Of a stretch of DNA of 64,000 nucleotides, positions 8,606 to 17,818 are shown in pieces; within the stretch, counting starts at the first letter, position 1; every line of letters begins with the position of its first letter. Source of the stretch: Rahnella variigena (GTDB taxonomy: Bacteria; Pseudomonadota; Gammaproteobacteria; Enterobacterales; Enterobacteriaceae); assembly GCF_003610915.1 (NCBI RefSeq), contig NZ_NSDJ01000001.1, forward strand, positions 2,914,001-2,978,000, read 5' to 3'. The position numbers were made by a program, and so were the translations under genes. Under the pieces are notes generated by a model. The model was given only the letters and a program-made list of their open reading frames with translations. It did no database searches and was not told the DNA's origin.

Positions 8606-10567
8606 TTAACGCGCCAGACCAAAGCCAATGTCAAACAGCGGGTTTTCGCTGTCATGCGGCATATCCGACTGTTGTTTAAGCACGGCTTCCATCGATGACG
8701 GCAGCTCGAACGGCAGTTTGCCGGTATACGCTTCGCTGCTGGTCAGACGGCTAAACAGCACCGCATCGCTGACCCCGAAATTACCGATCACCGCTTTTGC
8801 TTTGTCATTCACGTTGGTCAGAATGGCAGGGCGGTCGAGGTACACCGTGACCACCGTGGGTACCGCTTTGCTGGCTTTTACGATGGCCTGATAATCGGCA
8901 TTGTCATCGGTAAAGGCCAGTGAACCTTCATGGTGGCGTTTACCGAAGAACCATTGTTTATGCGGTTGTTCATAAGGTGCATGAGCGCGGATCAACGCGA
9001 CATCGGCTTTTTCAGGCGCATCAACCACGGTGAAACCTGCGGCCTGTGCGGCTTTCGGTTCGATACCATACAGCCACACTTTTTTGCCTTTTTTCAGCGG
9101 TAACAGGTCACCGGTATTTTGCAGTAAAACAAGGGAGTGACGTTGCGCCGCATCGGCTTCTTTCTGCCAGTCTGCGCGTCCGACGGTTTTCACCGCTTTC
9201 TGAGGATCCACAAACGGATTTTCAAACAGTCCGGTGCGGAATTTCTGTTCTAAGATGCGCACCACGGATTCATCCAGCCGTTGCTGCGTCAGCTGTTTTT
9301 CTTTGACCGCATTCACCAGGAGTTGGGAGTCAGTCACGCCGCCAAACTGATCCACACCGGCCTTCACCGCTTTTACGAAACGCTGCTGTGGCGTCAGGTT
9401 TTCAACGCCCCAGGACATACCGCCAGGGACCGGTTCTTTGCCTTCCGGCGAACCGTTCAGGCATTCGTCTTCGCAATTGCTGGTGATTAGCCAGTCGCTG
9501 AGGATCACCCCTTTGAAACCATACTGACCACGCAGGATATCCGTCAGTAACTGATGGCTGAATCCGGCACCAACCTGTTCCAGCGGTTTGCCTTCAAAGG
9601 ATGCATTTTTCAAAATGGAATAGGTGGGCATGACGCTGGCGACATTGGCTTCGAAAGCGCCGGTAAACGGATAGATGTGCTCTTTGAGATTATTGCCCGG
9701 GAACACCGCGTTTTTGCCGTAAACGTTGTGGCTGTCGTAGCCGTTTTCCGCCGCGCCGTAGCCGACCCAGTGCTTCACCACCGAAATCACGCTGCCCTGA
9801 TTCAGGCCATCGCTGCCATTTTGCATCCCTTCGATGTAGCCGCGCACCATGTTATGCACCCGCGTCGGGTCTTCACCGAAAGTACCACTGATCCGCGCCC
9901 AGCGCGGTTCTGTTGCAAGATCGGCCTGCGGAGAAAGTGCCTCGCGAATGCCGACGGCCAGATATTCCTGACGGACGATATCGGCGTAGCGGCGGGTGAG
10001 TTTTTCATTGCCAATTGCTGCCAGCCCTAATGTTTCCGGCCACTGTGTGAATTTGCCGGAAGCCGTGCTCGCGCCAGTCAGATATTCAAACGAGTTGCGT
10101 GGATCACTGCTGATGGTGACCGGAATACCGAGTCGTGATTTTTCAGCAATCTGCTGCAGTTTATTGTTCTCTTCTGCCATCACCGCAGGGTCTTCCGCTG
10201 ACAACCGGGTGATCAGACTGTTGACCTTCGCGCCGGAAATCATCTTTTCCGCCGCCGCCATATCATAGTGAGTCCCGGCGCCGATCGGACTGTTGGCCGT
10301 CGGTGCGGAGCCGTGCATCATCACCCCGGCTTTTTCCTCCAGCGTCATACGTTTTACCAGATCCGCCGCGCGTTCTTCCGGCGTCAGTCGCCAGTCCTCA
10401 TAAGGTTCGAGTTTGCCGGAGTGATTGAGATCTTTAAATTGCAGGCCATCAATGGTCAGCAATGTCACTTCCCGCTGACTCAGTTCGGGCTGATCGGTAT
10501 CAGCAAAAGCAGCCGGTGTGGAAAACAGAAGGGCAGAAACAGCCAGGTTCAGAGGTTTGATTTTCAT
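8606..10567 (-). CDS. Periplasmic glycoside hydrolase family 3 beta-glucosidase
   Basis: Predicted to hydrolyse terminal beta-glucosides or related beta-linked sugars in the periplasm. The 653-residue protein has a signal peptide (AVSALLFSTPAAFAD), a GH3 N-terminal TIM-barrel domain (about 60-400) and a GH3 C-terminal domain (about 470-640). The catalytic nucleophile is the Asp in GVILSDW. Family motifs EPRWARISGTFGEDP, VVKHWVGYGA and LLQNTGDLLPLKKG are clear. Three ATG codons stand in a row at the start; the third (used here) gives the better distance to the AAGGA site. It is longer at the linker and divergent from BglX, resembling BgxA-type enzymes of plant-associated enterobacteria. No operon partner is visible; substrate is unassigned. 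Confidence 0.88.
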   Translation of the reverse strand: MKIKPLNLAVSALLFSTPAAFADTDQPELSQREVTLLTIDGLQFKDLNHSGKLEPYEDWRLTPEERAADLVKRMTLEEKAGVMMHGSAPTANSPIGAGTHYDMAAAEKMISGAKVNSLITRLSAEDPAVMAEENNKLQQIAEKSRLGIPVTISSDPRNSFEYLTGASTASGKFTQWPETLGLAAIGNEKLTRRYADIVRQEYLAVGIREALSPQADLATEPRWARISGTFGEDPTRVHNMVRGYIEGMQNGSDGLNQGSVISVVKHWVGYGAAENGYDSHNVYGKNAVFPGNNLKEHIYPFTGAFEANVASVMPTYSILKNASFEGKPLEQVGAGFSHQLLTDILRGQYGFKGVILSDWLITSNCEDECLNGSPEGKEPVPGGMSWGVENLTPQQRFVKAVKAGVDQFGGVTDSQLLVNAVKEKQLTQQRLDESVVRILEQKFRTGLFENPFVDPQKAVKTVGRADWQKEADAAQRHSLVLLQNTGDLLPLKKGKKVWLYGIEPKAAQAAGFTVVDAPEKADVALIRAHAPYEQPHKQWFFGKRHHEGSLAFTDDNADYQAIVKASKAVPTVVTVYLDRPAILTNVNDKAKAVIGNFGVSDAVLFSRLTSSEAYTGKLPFELPSSMEAVLKQQSDMPHDSENPLFDIGFGLAR

Positions 10568-10678
10568 CATCATCCTTAATTATTTTGTGTCTATAAAGAA
10601 TTGATAAATATAGAAACTTAATGCTTAAGGAATAACCTATTTACCTGACTGATATTGCGATCAGGTTCTCAAATGCTA

Positions 10679-11197
10679 TCAGCCAAGCACCATTCCCAGT
10701 AACGCGCCGACTGCCAGTACCCATAACGGGTGGATCCGCTTATTAAGTGCCAGTACGGTACACAGGGCGATCACACCCGCAAGTGACAGCGTGGTGGCTG
10801 AAGCTTTGGCGATCAACAGTCCGCTCGACACCACCAGCCCGACGGTGACCGGCACCAGTCCGCGCTGAATAACCTGACGCCACGGACGGTCTTTATAACG
10901 CTTCCAGCCCCCCATCACGATCAGCGTCACCACGGAAGACGGACCAAATTTTGCCAGCGAAGACACCAGCAGACCGGACCATCCCGCAACCTGCCAGCCA
11001 ATCAGCGGCACGATCATCATATTCGGTCCGGGAGCGGCTTGCGCCAGCGCGAACAATGCACTGAATTCCTGCGCGCTCATCCAGTGATGCACCTGCACCA
11101 CAGCACGTTGCATCTCCGGCAGAATGGTATTACCGCCGCCGAATGCCAGCAGGGAAAGCTCAGTAAACAGCAGGGCGAGTGAGAGTAAAACGGCCAT
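10679..11197 (-). CDS. Chromate transporter, C-terminal half-size subunit (short-chain CHR)
   Basis: Inner-membrane protein of the CHR superfamily, 172 residues with about six hydrophobic segments. It has the CHR repeat motif FGGGNTILPEMQRAVV and QAAPGPNMMIVPLIGW. It corresponds to the second half of full-length ChrA. Its ATG overlaps the stop of the upstream half-gene in TGATG, so the two are translationally coupled. Such paired short-chain CHR proteins are known to work together in chromate efflux. Confidence 0.85.
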   Translation of the reverse strand: MAVLLSLALLFTELSLLAFGGGNTILPEMQRAVVQVHHWMSAQEFSALFALAQAAPGPNMMIVPLIGWQVAGWSGLLVSSLAKFGPSSVVTLIVMGGWKRYKDRPWRQVIQRGLVPVTVGLVVSSGLLIAKASATTLSLAGVIALCTVLALNKRIHPLWVLAVGALLGMVLG

Positions 11198-11781
11198 CAG
11201 AATTTACTCCTGGCGCAGATGAAAATACTGACCGGAGCCAGCACCAGCATCACCTGCAGCATCGGGATGCGAAATCCTGCGATGGCAATGACGCCTGCGG
11301 CGACCAGCGCCAGTTGCAGCCATTTTCCCCGCAAAGGTGCCAGCATCTTGAGGCCGGTCGAGAGCAGCAAACCGGCCGCCGCTGCTGCCATCCCCGCAAA
11401 CAAATGTTCCACCAGCGGTTCATTCTGATAGCGTGCATACACCAGTCCGAGCAGCACCACGCAAATCGTCGGTGCCAGGATCAGGCCGAGAATGGCTGAA
11501 AGCGCACCGCGCAGCCCGCGAAACTCCATTCCCAGCGCGACGGATAAATTAATGATATTGCCGCCCGGTAAAAACTGACACAGACCCAGCAGTTCGGTGA
11601 ACTGATCGCCGGTCAGCCAGCGGCGTTTATCCACCAGCATGTGCCGCGCCATCGGCAGCACGCCGCCGAAACCGGTCAGGCCAAGAATGAAAAAGCCTTT
11701 AAACAGTTGTCCGCAATCAGGTTGCGGCGCTGTCCCATCTTCTGTATCCAGCATTAATTTATCCTGCGTTTGTGCCGACAT
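11197..11781 (-). CDS. Chromate transporter, N-terminal half-size subunit (short-chain CHR)
   Basis: 194-residue membrane protein with the first CHR repeat: FFILGLTGFGGVLPMARHMLVDKRRWLTG followed by LCQFLPGGNIINLSVALG. The start at 11781 has a strong GAGGGAGAG ribosome site; a longer frame to 12000 has none. Together with the next gene it reconstitutes a complete CHR transporter of about 366 residues split into two proteins, rather than a frameshifted single gene, since the downstream start is well formed. It is divergent from a LysR regulator, which may control it. Confidence 0.85.
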   Translation of the reverse strand: MSAQTQDKLMLDTEDGTAPQPDCGQLFKGFFILGLTGFGGVLPMARHMLVDKRRWLTGDQFTELLGLCQFLPGGNIINLSVALGMEFRGLRGALSAILGLILAPTICVVLLGLVYARYQNEPLVEHLFAGMAAAAAGLLLSTGLKMLAPLRGKWLQLALVAAGVIAIAGFRIPMLQVMLVLAPVSIFICARSKF

Positions 11782-11910
11782 TTTCACTCTCTCCCTCAAA
11801 TATAATTCAAAGCCGCCAGAGGCGTAAATTCTGTTAAGGATCATGCGCGTGGATGTGCCATGATGTCTAATGCCTTTAATAATGATAAAAGATACCCTGA
11901 GGGTATGGAT

Positions 11911-12822
11911 ATGATTGAACTGAAACGTCTGAATGCGTTCGTCACTGTGGTGGAAGCGGGCAGCATTACCCGCGCCGCAGAACTGCTGTTTATCCAGCAA
12001 CCGCCGCTGACACGCCTGCTTCAGGGGCTGGAACAGGAGTTTGGCGTGCCTTTGTTACAACGTTTGCCGCGCGGGGTGATCCCGACCGAAGCGGGCGAGG
12101 TGTTATTGCAGGAAGCCCGTGCGGTGCTGGCGAGGGCCGCTCAGCTCAGCGCCGCGATGCATCGTGCCGCACAGGGAGAACAAGGGCGCGTGCGCATCGG
12201 TTTCACCAGCTCGGCCGCGCTGCATACCTTTGTGCCCGCACTGTTGCGCCGCTACCGGGAGATTTATCCGGCGGTCAGCACGCAGCTGGAGGAAAGCGGC
12301 AGCGGTGAGTTACTGGCGTCTGTGGTGGCGGGCGAGCTGGATGTCGCATTTGTGCGTATGCGGGTCAAAGATATGCCCGAATTAGAAATGGAAAAAGTGC
12401 TGGAAGAACCGATGTGGGTGGCGGTTCCGGCCGGACACAAACTGGCATCGCGGACTTCCGCCAGGCCGCTCAAACTCGAAGAACTGAGCAACGAGCCTTT
12501 TGTGTTGTACCGTCGTCGTGCCGGGCAGGGATTGTATGACGCCATACTGGCAGCGTATGTCCGTGCCGGTTTTAGCCCGCACATCGTGCAGGAAGCGCCG
12601 CGGTTAACATCGTGCCTGAGTCTGGTCGGCGCGGGGCTGGGGATCTCGATTGTGCCTGAATCCATGACCCGCCTCGGCGGCGATGGCGTGGTATTTCTGC
12701 CACTGGATGCCGCCACGCAACTCAGTGCGCCGCTGTATCTCGCGCGGCGGGAGGACAGCCATTCATCGGCTATAATCAATACGTTTTGTGCGCTGGTGAA
12801 ATCGCAATTAACGGTGCAGTGA
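11911..12822 (+). CDS. LysR-family transcriptional regulator
   Basis: 303-residue regulator with an N-terminal winged helix (MIELKRLNAFVTVVEAGSITRAAELLFIQQPPLTRLLQGLE) and a periplasmic-binding-like effector domain from about residue 90 (GRVRIGFTSSAALHTFVPALLRRY). The chosen ATG has GAGGG seven bases upstream; upstream in-frame codons at 11860 and 11905 lack a suitable site. It is transcribed divergently from the two chromate-transporter genes, the usual arrangement for a LysR regulator and its target. The effector-domain residues resemble BenM/CatR-like aromatic-acid regulators, so the regulated ligand need not be chromate. Confidence 0.87.
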   Translation: MIELKRLNAFVTVVEAGSITRAAELLFIQQPPLTRLLQGLEQEFGVPLLQRLPRGVIPTEAGEVLLQEARAVLARAAQLSAAMHRAAQGEQGRVRIGFTSSAALHTFVPALLRRYREIYPAVSTQLEESGSGELLASVVAGELDVAFVRMRVKDMPELEMEKVLEEPMWVAVPAGHKLASRTSARPLKLEELSNEPFVLYRRRAGQGLYDAILAAYVRAGFSPHIVQEAPRLTSCLSLVGAGLGISIVPESMTRLGGDGVVFLPLDAATQLSAPLYLARREDSHSSAIINTFCALVKSQLTVQ

Positions 12823-12833
12823 TTATCTGCGCA

Positions 12834-13187
12834 TTAAAGATGTTGCTCAGAAATATGTTTCTGGGTGGATTCCAGCGTAATGCCGTCAGATTCGATGGCG
12901 CTGAGCAGCGAATCGAGCAGGCCGGGGAAGCGGGCGTCCAGATCTTCGCGGCGCAGTGAAAGCAAATTGGCGCGGCCATCCGGGCGCTGCCAGATCACGC
13001 CGCTGTCCCGCAATACGCGCCAGTGGTGAGTCAGTGTCGATTTCGACAGTCCCTGCAATAAGGTTCCGCAAGGATGCTCGCCGCCTTTTGCCAGCGTGCG
13101 CACCACTGCCAGACGTAGCGGATTGCCCAGCGCAGTCAGAACATTTTCGAGGCGGATCTGCCCGCGCTCAGGGTGGTTGGCTATCAT
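12834..13187 (-). CDS. ArsR-family winged-helix regulator
   Basis: 117 residues with the ArsR DNA-binding fold: LENVLTALGNPLRLAVVRTLAKGG, then recognition helix SKSTLTHHWRVLRDSGVIWQRPDGRAN. There is a single Cys (HPCGTLL) and no ELCVCDL metal motif, so a metal sensor is unlikely. It is divergent from the stand-alone EF-G gene, with a strong palindrome in the 236-base gap that could be its operator. It converges with the LysR gene with only 11 bases between stops. Confidence 0.87.
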   Translation of the reverse strand: MIANHPERGQIRLENVLTALGNPLRLAVVRTLAKGGEHPCGTLLQGLSKSTLTHHWRVLRDSGVIWQRPDGRANLLSLRREDLDARFPGLLDSLLSAIESDGITLESTQKHISEQHL

Positions 13188-13296
13188 CGGACTATCCTCT
13201 TAAAGTACAAAAATCAACGGCCGCGCAATATAGCCTATCCCTCTGCTGCTGTACAACGCGATGGCCTCTCACCAATTTCATCGATAGAATAAAATT

Positions 13297-13320
13297 ATTG
13301 TACGAATATACACGTACAAT
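13297..13320. promoter_or_regulatory. Palindromic operator candidate upstream of the second EF-G gene
   Basis: ATTGTACG and CGTACAAT form perfect 8-base arms around an eight-base centre. A TATACT element that could be a -10 box lies just downstream at 13326-13331, so a protein bound here would overlap the promoter of the EF-G gene. The adjacent ArsR-type protein is the natural candidate. A related half site (AAGTACAA) occurs near 13204, just upstream of the ArsR gene. Confidence 0.65.
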
Positions 13321-13423
13321 TGTAGTATACTCTCCGCATTAAGAAGTTTAGTACTCATTACTTTGTGACGGGACGTGATAACCACTCTCCGCCAACTTAG
13401 CCATCAACCAGTAAGGACGTCAT

Positions 13424-15529
13424 ATGGCTCGCAAAACGCCAATCGAGCGCTACCGCAATATCGGTATCTCAGCACACATCGACGCAGGTAAAACCACCAC
13501 CACCGAGCGTATTCTTTTCTATACCGGTATGAATCATAAGCTGGGAGAAGTGCATGACGGCGGTGCGACCACAGACTGGATGGCTCAGGAACAGGAGCGC
13601 GGCATTACCATTACGTCCGCTGCTGTCACCTGTTTCTGGCGCGGGATGGATCACTCATTCGATGAGCATCGCATTAATATTATCGACACTCCGGGGCACG
13701 TGGATTTCACCATTGAAGTGGAACGTTCCATGCGCGTACTCGACGGTGCGGTAATGGTGTACGACGCCGTCGGCGGTGTGCAGCCACAGTCTGAAACCGT
13801 CTGGCGTCAGGCCAATAAATACAAAGTGCCGCGTCTGGCTTTCGTTAACAAAATGGACCGTCAGGGCGCAGATTTCTTCCGTGTTCGCCAGATGATGGTC
13901 GATCGCCTGAAAGCCAATCCGGTGCCGATTGTCATTCCGATCGGTAAAGAAGAGCATTTTACCGGCGTGGTGGATTTGCGCAAAATGCGCGCCATTTTGT
14001 GGGACGACGCGACACAAGGGATGACCTTTACCTATGAAGCGATCCCGGCAGAACTTCAGGCGCTGGCGGAAGAATGGCGAGAAAAAATGGTGTCGGCCGC
14101 TGCTGAAGCCAACGATGCGCTGATGGATAAATATCTCGAAGAAGGCACGCTGACCGAGGATGAAATTACCGAAGGTCTGCGTCTGCGCACCATTGCCGGT
14201 GAAATCCAGCCGATGCTGTGTGGCAGTGCGTTCAAGAATAAAGGCGTACAGCGCATGCTTGATGCCGTGATCGAACTGATGCCGTCTCCGCTGGATATTC
14301 CACCGGTAGCGGGCACTGACGAAGACGGTAACGAAGTGTTCCGTCATTCCGATGACAACGAGAAGTTCTCGGCGCTGGCGTTCAAACTGATGACTGACCC
14401 GTATGTCGGCCAGCTGACGTTTGTCCGAGTTTATTCCGGCGTGCTGAAAAAAGGCGACAGCGTGTATAACCCGGTGCGCGGTAAGAAAGAGCGTATCGGG
14501 CGTATTGTGCAGATGCACGCGAATGACCGTATCGAAATTGATGAAATCCGTGCCGGTGATATCGCTGCCTGTGTCGGGCTGAAAGATGTGACGACCGGTG
14601 AAACGCTGTGCGATCCGACCGACATCATTACGCTGGTACGCATGGAGTTCCCGGATCCGGTGATTTCGCAGGCTATCGAGCCGAAGACTAAAGCCGACCA
14701 GGAAAAAATGGGGATCGCGTTGTCACGGCTGGCATCAGAGGATCCGTCATTCCGCATCCGTACCGACGAGGAATCCGGCCAGACAATTATTTCCGGGATG
14801 GGCGAATTGCATCTGGAAATCATTGTCGACCGCATGAAACGTGAGTTCGGTGTGGAAGCCAACATCGGTAAACCGCAGGTAACGTACCGTGAAACGGTGC
14901 GTAAAACGGTGAAAGATGTGGAAGGGAAATTTGTACGTCAGTCCGGCGGTAAAGGTCAGTATGGCCACGTGGTCTTCACGCTCGAACCCTTGCCGGCAGG
15001 CACTGGCTTTGAGTTTGTCGATGCTACAAAAGGTGGCGTAGTGCCGCGCGACTATATCCCTGCGGTAGAGAAAGGGGTCACGGAGGCGCTGAACAACGGC
15101 ATTCTGGCCGGTTATCCGGTGGTCGATGTGAAAGTGACACTGACCTTCGGGTCATACCACGAGGTCGATTCCTCGGAAATGGCGTTCAAAATGGCGGCGA
15201 TCTTTGGTTTCAAAGAAGCGGCTAAACGTGCAGATCCGGTGATCCTCGAGCCGATGATGAAAGTCGAAGTGGAAACGCCGGAGGAGTACGCCGGTGGCGT
15301 GATGGGCGATTTGTCCTCGCGTCGCGGTACAGTGCAGGGCATGGAAGAAATCGCGGGCGGCGGCGGTAAAATTATTAAAGCCGAAGTGCCGCTTTCCGAA
15401 ATGTTTGGCTACTCCACCGTTTTGCGGTCGATGTCGCAAGGTCGTGCAACCTACAGCATGGAGTTCAATCACTATGCCGAGGCACCGCGCAATGTCGCTG
15501 AAAACATTATTGCGTCGCGTGGCAAATAA
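13424..15529 (+). CDS. fusA: Elongation factor G paralogue outside the str operon
   Basis: Full-length translational GTPase of 701 residues that would drive ribosomal translocation. It has intact G motifs: [11 protein letters not shown] (P loop, residues 17-27), RGITIT (switch I), DTPGH and NKMD, plus domains II-V ending [21 protein letters not shown]. It is not beside rpsL, rpsG or tufA. Instead it stands alone after an ArsR gene and before ccdAB, with its own terminator. The start [12 protein letters not shown] and parts of domain IV resemble beta-proteobacterial EF-G more than the usual enterobacterial protein, which suggests a transferred or ancient second copy. The ribosome site AAGGAC is good. 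Whether it replaces, supplements or protects the normal EF-G is unknown. Confidence 0.92.
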   Translation: MARKTPIERYRNIGISAHIDAGKTTTTERILFYTGMNHKLGEVHDGGATTDWMAQEQERGITITSAAVTCFWRGMDHSFDEHRINIIDTPGHVDFTIEVERSMRVLDGAVMVYDAVGGVQPQSETVWRQANKYKVPRLAFVNKMDRQGADFFRVRQMMVDRLKANPVPIVIPIGKEEHFTGVVDLRKMRAILWDDATQGMTFTYEAIPAELQALAEEWREKMVSAAAEANDALMDKYLEEGTLTEDEITEGLRLRTIAGEIQPMLCGSAFKNKGVQRMLDAVIELMPSPLDIPPVAGTDEDGNEVFRHSDDNEKFSALAFKLMTDPYVGQLTFVRVYSGVLKKGDSVYNPVRGKKERIGRIVQMHANDRIEIDEIRAGDIAACVGLKDVTTGETLCDPTDIITLVRMEFPDPVISQAIEPKTKADQEKMGIALSRLASEDPSFRIRTDEESGQTIISGMGELHLEIIVDRMKREFGVEANIGKPQVTYRETVRKTVKDVEGKFVRQSGGKGQYGHVVFTLEPLPAGTGFEFVDATKGGVVPRDYIPAVEKGVTEALNNGILAGYPVVDVKVTLTFGSYHEVDSSEMAFKMAAIFGFKEAAKRADPVILEPMMKVEVETPEEYAGGVMGDLSSRRGTVQGMEEIAGGGGKIIKAEVPLSEMFGYSTVLRSMSQGRATYSMEFNHYAEAPRNVAENIIASRGK

Positions 15530-15558
15530 GCAATACCGGCGTAATCTCCGCCATTGAC

Positions 15559-15587
15559 AAAACGGTCCGCAAGGGCCGTTTTTTTTG
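15559..15587 (+). terminator. Rho-independent terminator after the second EF-G gene
   Basis: AACGGTCC/GGGCCGTT stem with a GCAA loop followed by eight T residues, 30 bases after the stop codon. Confidence 0.9.
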
Positions 15588-15669
15588 GTCGCAGAAAAGG
15601 ATTTAATAGTTTATGACTTCATTGTGTGACACTCTAATGCGCATCTCAGGTGTGTATGAGGAGGGTGTT

Positions 15670-15906
15670 ATGTCATCAGTAACAGGAAATAAAAAACGAA
15701 CGAATGTCACGCTGAGTGCCGATTTACTAGAACAGGCCAAAGTGTTCGGCATTAATCTTTCAGCAACGTTTGATAAAGCGTTAGGAGAAGCGGTGAAAGA
15801 GAAGCAAAGGAAACTTTTCTTAGAGGAAAATCAGCAAGCAATGGATTCCTGCAACGCCTTTACTGAAAAGGCAGGACTCTTCTCTCAGGGACGTGGAGTG
15901 TTGTAA
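15670..15906 (+). CDS. ccdA: CcdA-type antitoxin
   Basis: 78-residue antitoxin expected to bind and neutralise the CcdB gyrase poison and to repress the operon. The N-terminal ribbon-helix-helix is seen in KKRTNVTLSADLLEQAKVFGINLSATFDKALGEAV. The acidic, flexible C-terminus (EENQQAMDSCNAFTEKAGLFSQ) corresponds to the toxin-binding part. The start follows a strong GAGGAGGG site; the longer frame from 15613 has none. Its stop overlaps the ccdB start in TAATG, giving tight coupling. Confidence 0.9.
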   Translation: MSSVTGNKKRTNVTLSADLLEQAKVFGINLSATFDKALGEAVKEKQRKLFLEENQQAMDSCNAFTEKAGLFSQGRGVL

Positions 15907-16217
15907 TGGCGCAATTTGATGTGTACGAAAATCAGGGAGAAGGTAAAAATCTTTATCCCTATTTTATGGATATTCAGAATCCCTTATTTGAAAGACTTAA
16001 TGAGCGGATCGTTGTGCCGCTAACTGCACTTAGCAACCTGAAACCCATCAGGCATCTTCATCCCCTTATCAGGATCCAAAATCATCAATACGTGCTTATG
16101 ACTAATCTCCTGACCAGCGTAAGTGCGACGCAATTACGTCATGAACCGGTGTTAAATGCAGATATTCATCGGGCGGATGTTGTTGCAGCGCTGGACTTAC
16201 TGGTGATGGGAATTTAA
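15906..16217 (+). CDS. ccdB: CcdB-type gyrase-poison toxin
   Basis: 103 residues, beginning MAQFDVYENQGEGKNLYPYFMDIQNPLF and with IVVPLT and HQYVLMTN typical of CcdB. The family inhibits DNA gyrase by trapping the GyrA-DNA complex. The C-terminal tripeptide that contacts gyrase is W-G-I in the F-plasmid protein and M-G-I here, so potency may differ; Gly-Ile are kept. The pair is chromosomal, placed between the EF-G paralogue and wrbA, and ends in a perfect palindromic terminator. Confidence 0.9.
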   Translation: MAQFDVYENQGEGKNLYPYFMDIQNPLFERLNERIVVPLTALSNLKPIRHLHPLIRIQNHQYVLMTNLLTSVSATQLRHEPVLNADIHRADVVAALDLLVMGI

Positions 16218-16237
16218 GGCGCAGAATTCTGCGCCTT
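16216..16237. terminator. Two-way terminator between ccdB and wrbA
   Basis: AAGGCGCAGAATTCTGCGCCTT is a perfect palindrome between the convergent ends of ccdB and wrbA, with T-rich sequence on the ccdB side. Confidence 0.8.
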
Positions 16238-16252
16238 ATTTTACGCGGTTAT

Positions 16253-16852
16253 CTAGCTGACCAGCTTACTGACGATGGTCGCCACGTGTTTGCCCTGATG
16301 CACGGCAATGCGCAGTTCTTCTGCGCTTGGCTGACGTGAGCCATCGCCACCGGCGATAGTGGTGGCGCCATAAGGTGTGCCGCCGCGAACCTGTGAAATG
16401 TCGAACAATTCAGGTGTGGTGTAACCGATGGGAACGATGATCATGCCGTGATGGGCGAGGGTGGTCCAGGTGGAGGTGATGGTCATTTCCTGACCGCCTC
16501 CGGTACCGGTGGAGCTGAATACGCTGGCGACTTTACCGGCCAGTGCGCCTTTGGCCCACAGGCCGCCGGTCTGGTCGAGGAAAGTACGCATCTGGCCAGT
16601 CATGTTACCAAAGCGGGTTGGTGTACCGAAAATAATGGCATCGTAATCGCCAAGTTCTGCGGGAGACGCAACTTCTGCCGTCTGACCGGTTTTGCCACCG
16701 GCAGCCTTAAAGGCTTCTTCAGGCATCGTTTCTGGGACGCGTTTTATCGTGACTTCAACCCCGGGAACGCTGCGTGCGCCTTCGGCAACGCTCTGCGCCA
16801 TCGTTTCAATATGACCGTACATAGAGTGGTAGAGAACCAGTACTTTTGCCAT
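16253..16852 (-). CDS. wrbA: NAD(P)H:quinone oxidoreductase WrbA
   Basis: Flavodoxin-like FMN enzyme that reduces quinones by two electrons, protecting against semiquinone stress. The 199 residues start [20 protein letters not shown] (FMN phosphate loop) and include [25 protein letters not shown] and [13 protein letters not shown], all diagnostic. The start at 16852 has an AGGAG site. An in-frame GTG at 16942 also has an AGGAG site and would add 30 residues ([13 protein letters not shown]...), so a longer form is possible. Confidence 0.93.
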   Translation of the reverse strand: MAKVLVLYHSMYGHIETMAQSVAEGARSVPGVEVTIKRVPETMPEEAFKAAGGKTGQTAEVASPAELGDYDAIIFGTPTRFGNMTGQMRTFLDQTGGLWAKGALAGKVASVFSSTGTGGGQEMTITSTWTTLAHHGMIIVPIGYTTPELFDISQVRGGTPYGATTIAGGDGSRQPSAEELRIAVHQGKHVATIVSKLVS

Positions 16853-17155
16853 TTTTAACTCCTGTTGAGGTGATGTTTTTTCCGTATCACGCGCTGGTTT
16901 AGAGCCGGTAATACGGGCGAAAAATTCGCTTAAAAATCCCACATTGACTCCTGCGCCTGCACGGCGGTTGTCATGAGCAAGAGTGTTCATCGTCCGCGCA
17001 TAAGACGTGAGTTACAAACGCAAATTTTTGAACAGGCTCATCAATTAATTAGGGCAAAGGTGCAGAGAAGGTGGGTTTCGCACCTCTATATACTAGAACA
17101 GAAGTGCGGGACTGGCGGGAGAGAAGGGGGAGATATAAAACGTAGTCAGAGTGCA

Positions 17156-17380
17156 TTATTCTCTTTCTTTTTCCCAACTGACCAGAATTGAGACTTCATC
17201 GGGTTGCGCGATGAATTTACTGAGAGTGGCGGTATGACCGTCTTTCATCATGACCGATACGGCAACGCCAGTAATGCCGTGATCCAGCGGGGTTTCTTCA
17301 ACGCGCTGAAGCATTTTCAGACAGGTAAATTGCTGCTCCGGTGGCAGATGTTTGAACTGATCGGTGTGGCGTTTCTTCAT
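17156..17380 (-). CDS. Small protein of unknown function downstream of the adhesin lipoprotein
   Basis: 74 residues, soluble, with no signal peptide or membrane segment. I do not recognise a family. Its ATG overlaps the stop of the preceding lipoprotein gene (ATGA) and has a GGAAGGA ribosome site inside the lipoprotein reading frame, so it is translated as part of the same unit. It is the last gene of the adhesin-lipoprotein-small protein series. Confidence 0.7.
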   Translation of the reverse strand: MKKRHTDQFKHLPPEQQFTCLKMLQRVEETPLDHGITGVAVSVMMKDGHTATLSKFIAQPDEVSILVSWEKERE

Positions 17381-17793
17381 ATCGGCATCCTTCCGTAAAT
17401 TTGGCCGTCACGCATCAAAACCAGCTTATGGGTGCGCTTGTAATAAATCGCTGTGAAAACACCTTTGCGATAGACCTGAGCATCCGCGTTATCTTCATCA
17501 AGGTATGCTGCAGTCCCTTCGATATATCCCTGCTTGTCAGCGGGAAAGATTTTGACATCAATCCCTTTAATGCGGGCGTGAACGACTTTTTTGGTTGCCT
17601 GTGCATACTGCTTCGCCGAGTTTTCCATCGCCTGCTTCAGCGCCACGCTCTGAATAGACGTCTGACGATTTTGCTCTGCCATGTAACACGTATCTTTTGA
17701 AACGCCTTGTGACTGACAGTCCGCCATTCTGGAGGCCTGAGTGGAGCAGCCTGCAAGGACGGTCAGCGCAGCAATGACTAAAAGTTTTTTCAT
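17377..17793 (-). CDS. Lipoprotein of unknown function next to the trimeric adhesin
   Basis: 138 residues. The first 16 form a lipoprotein signal with lipobox LAGC (Cys16) followed by Ser, which predicts outer-membrane sorting rather than inner-membrane retention. The mature part has two further Cys (MADCQSQ, KDTCYMAEQ), a short helical stretch and a basic C-terminal domain (VYRKGVFTAIYYKRTHKLVLMRDGQIYGRMPI). It begins 49 bases after the adhesin gene. By analogy with SadB and TpgA, which accompany trimeric autotransporters, it may assist adhesin assembly or anchoring, but no homology to them is claimed. Confidence 0.75.
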   Translation of the reverse strand: MKKLLVIAALTVLAGCSTQASRMADCQSQGVSKDTCYMAEQNRQTSIQSVALKQAMENSAKQYAQATKKVVHARIKGIDVKIFPADKQGYIEGTAAYLDEDNADAQVYRKGVFTAIYYKRTHKLVLMRDGQIYGRMPI

Positions 17794-17818
17794 TTTGATT
17801 TACCCGTATTGGAAAGAT

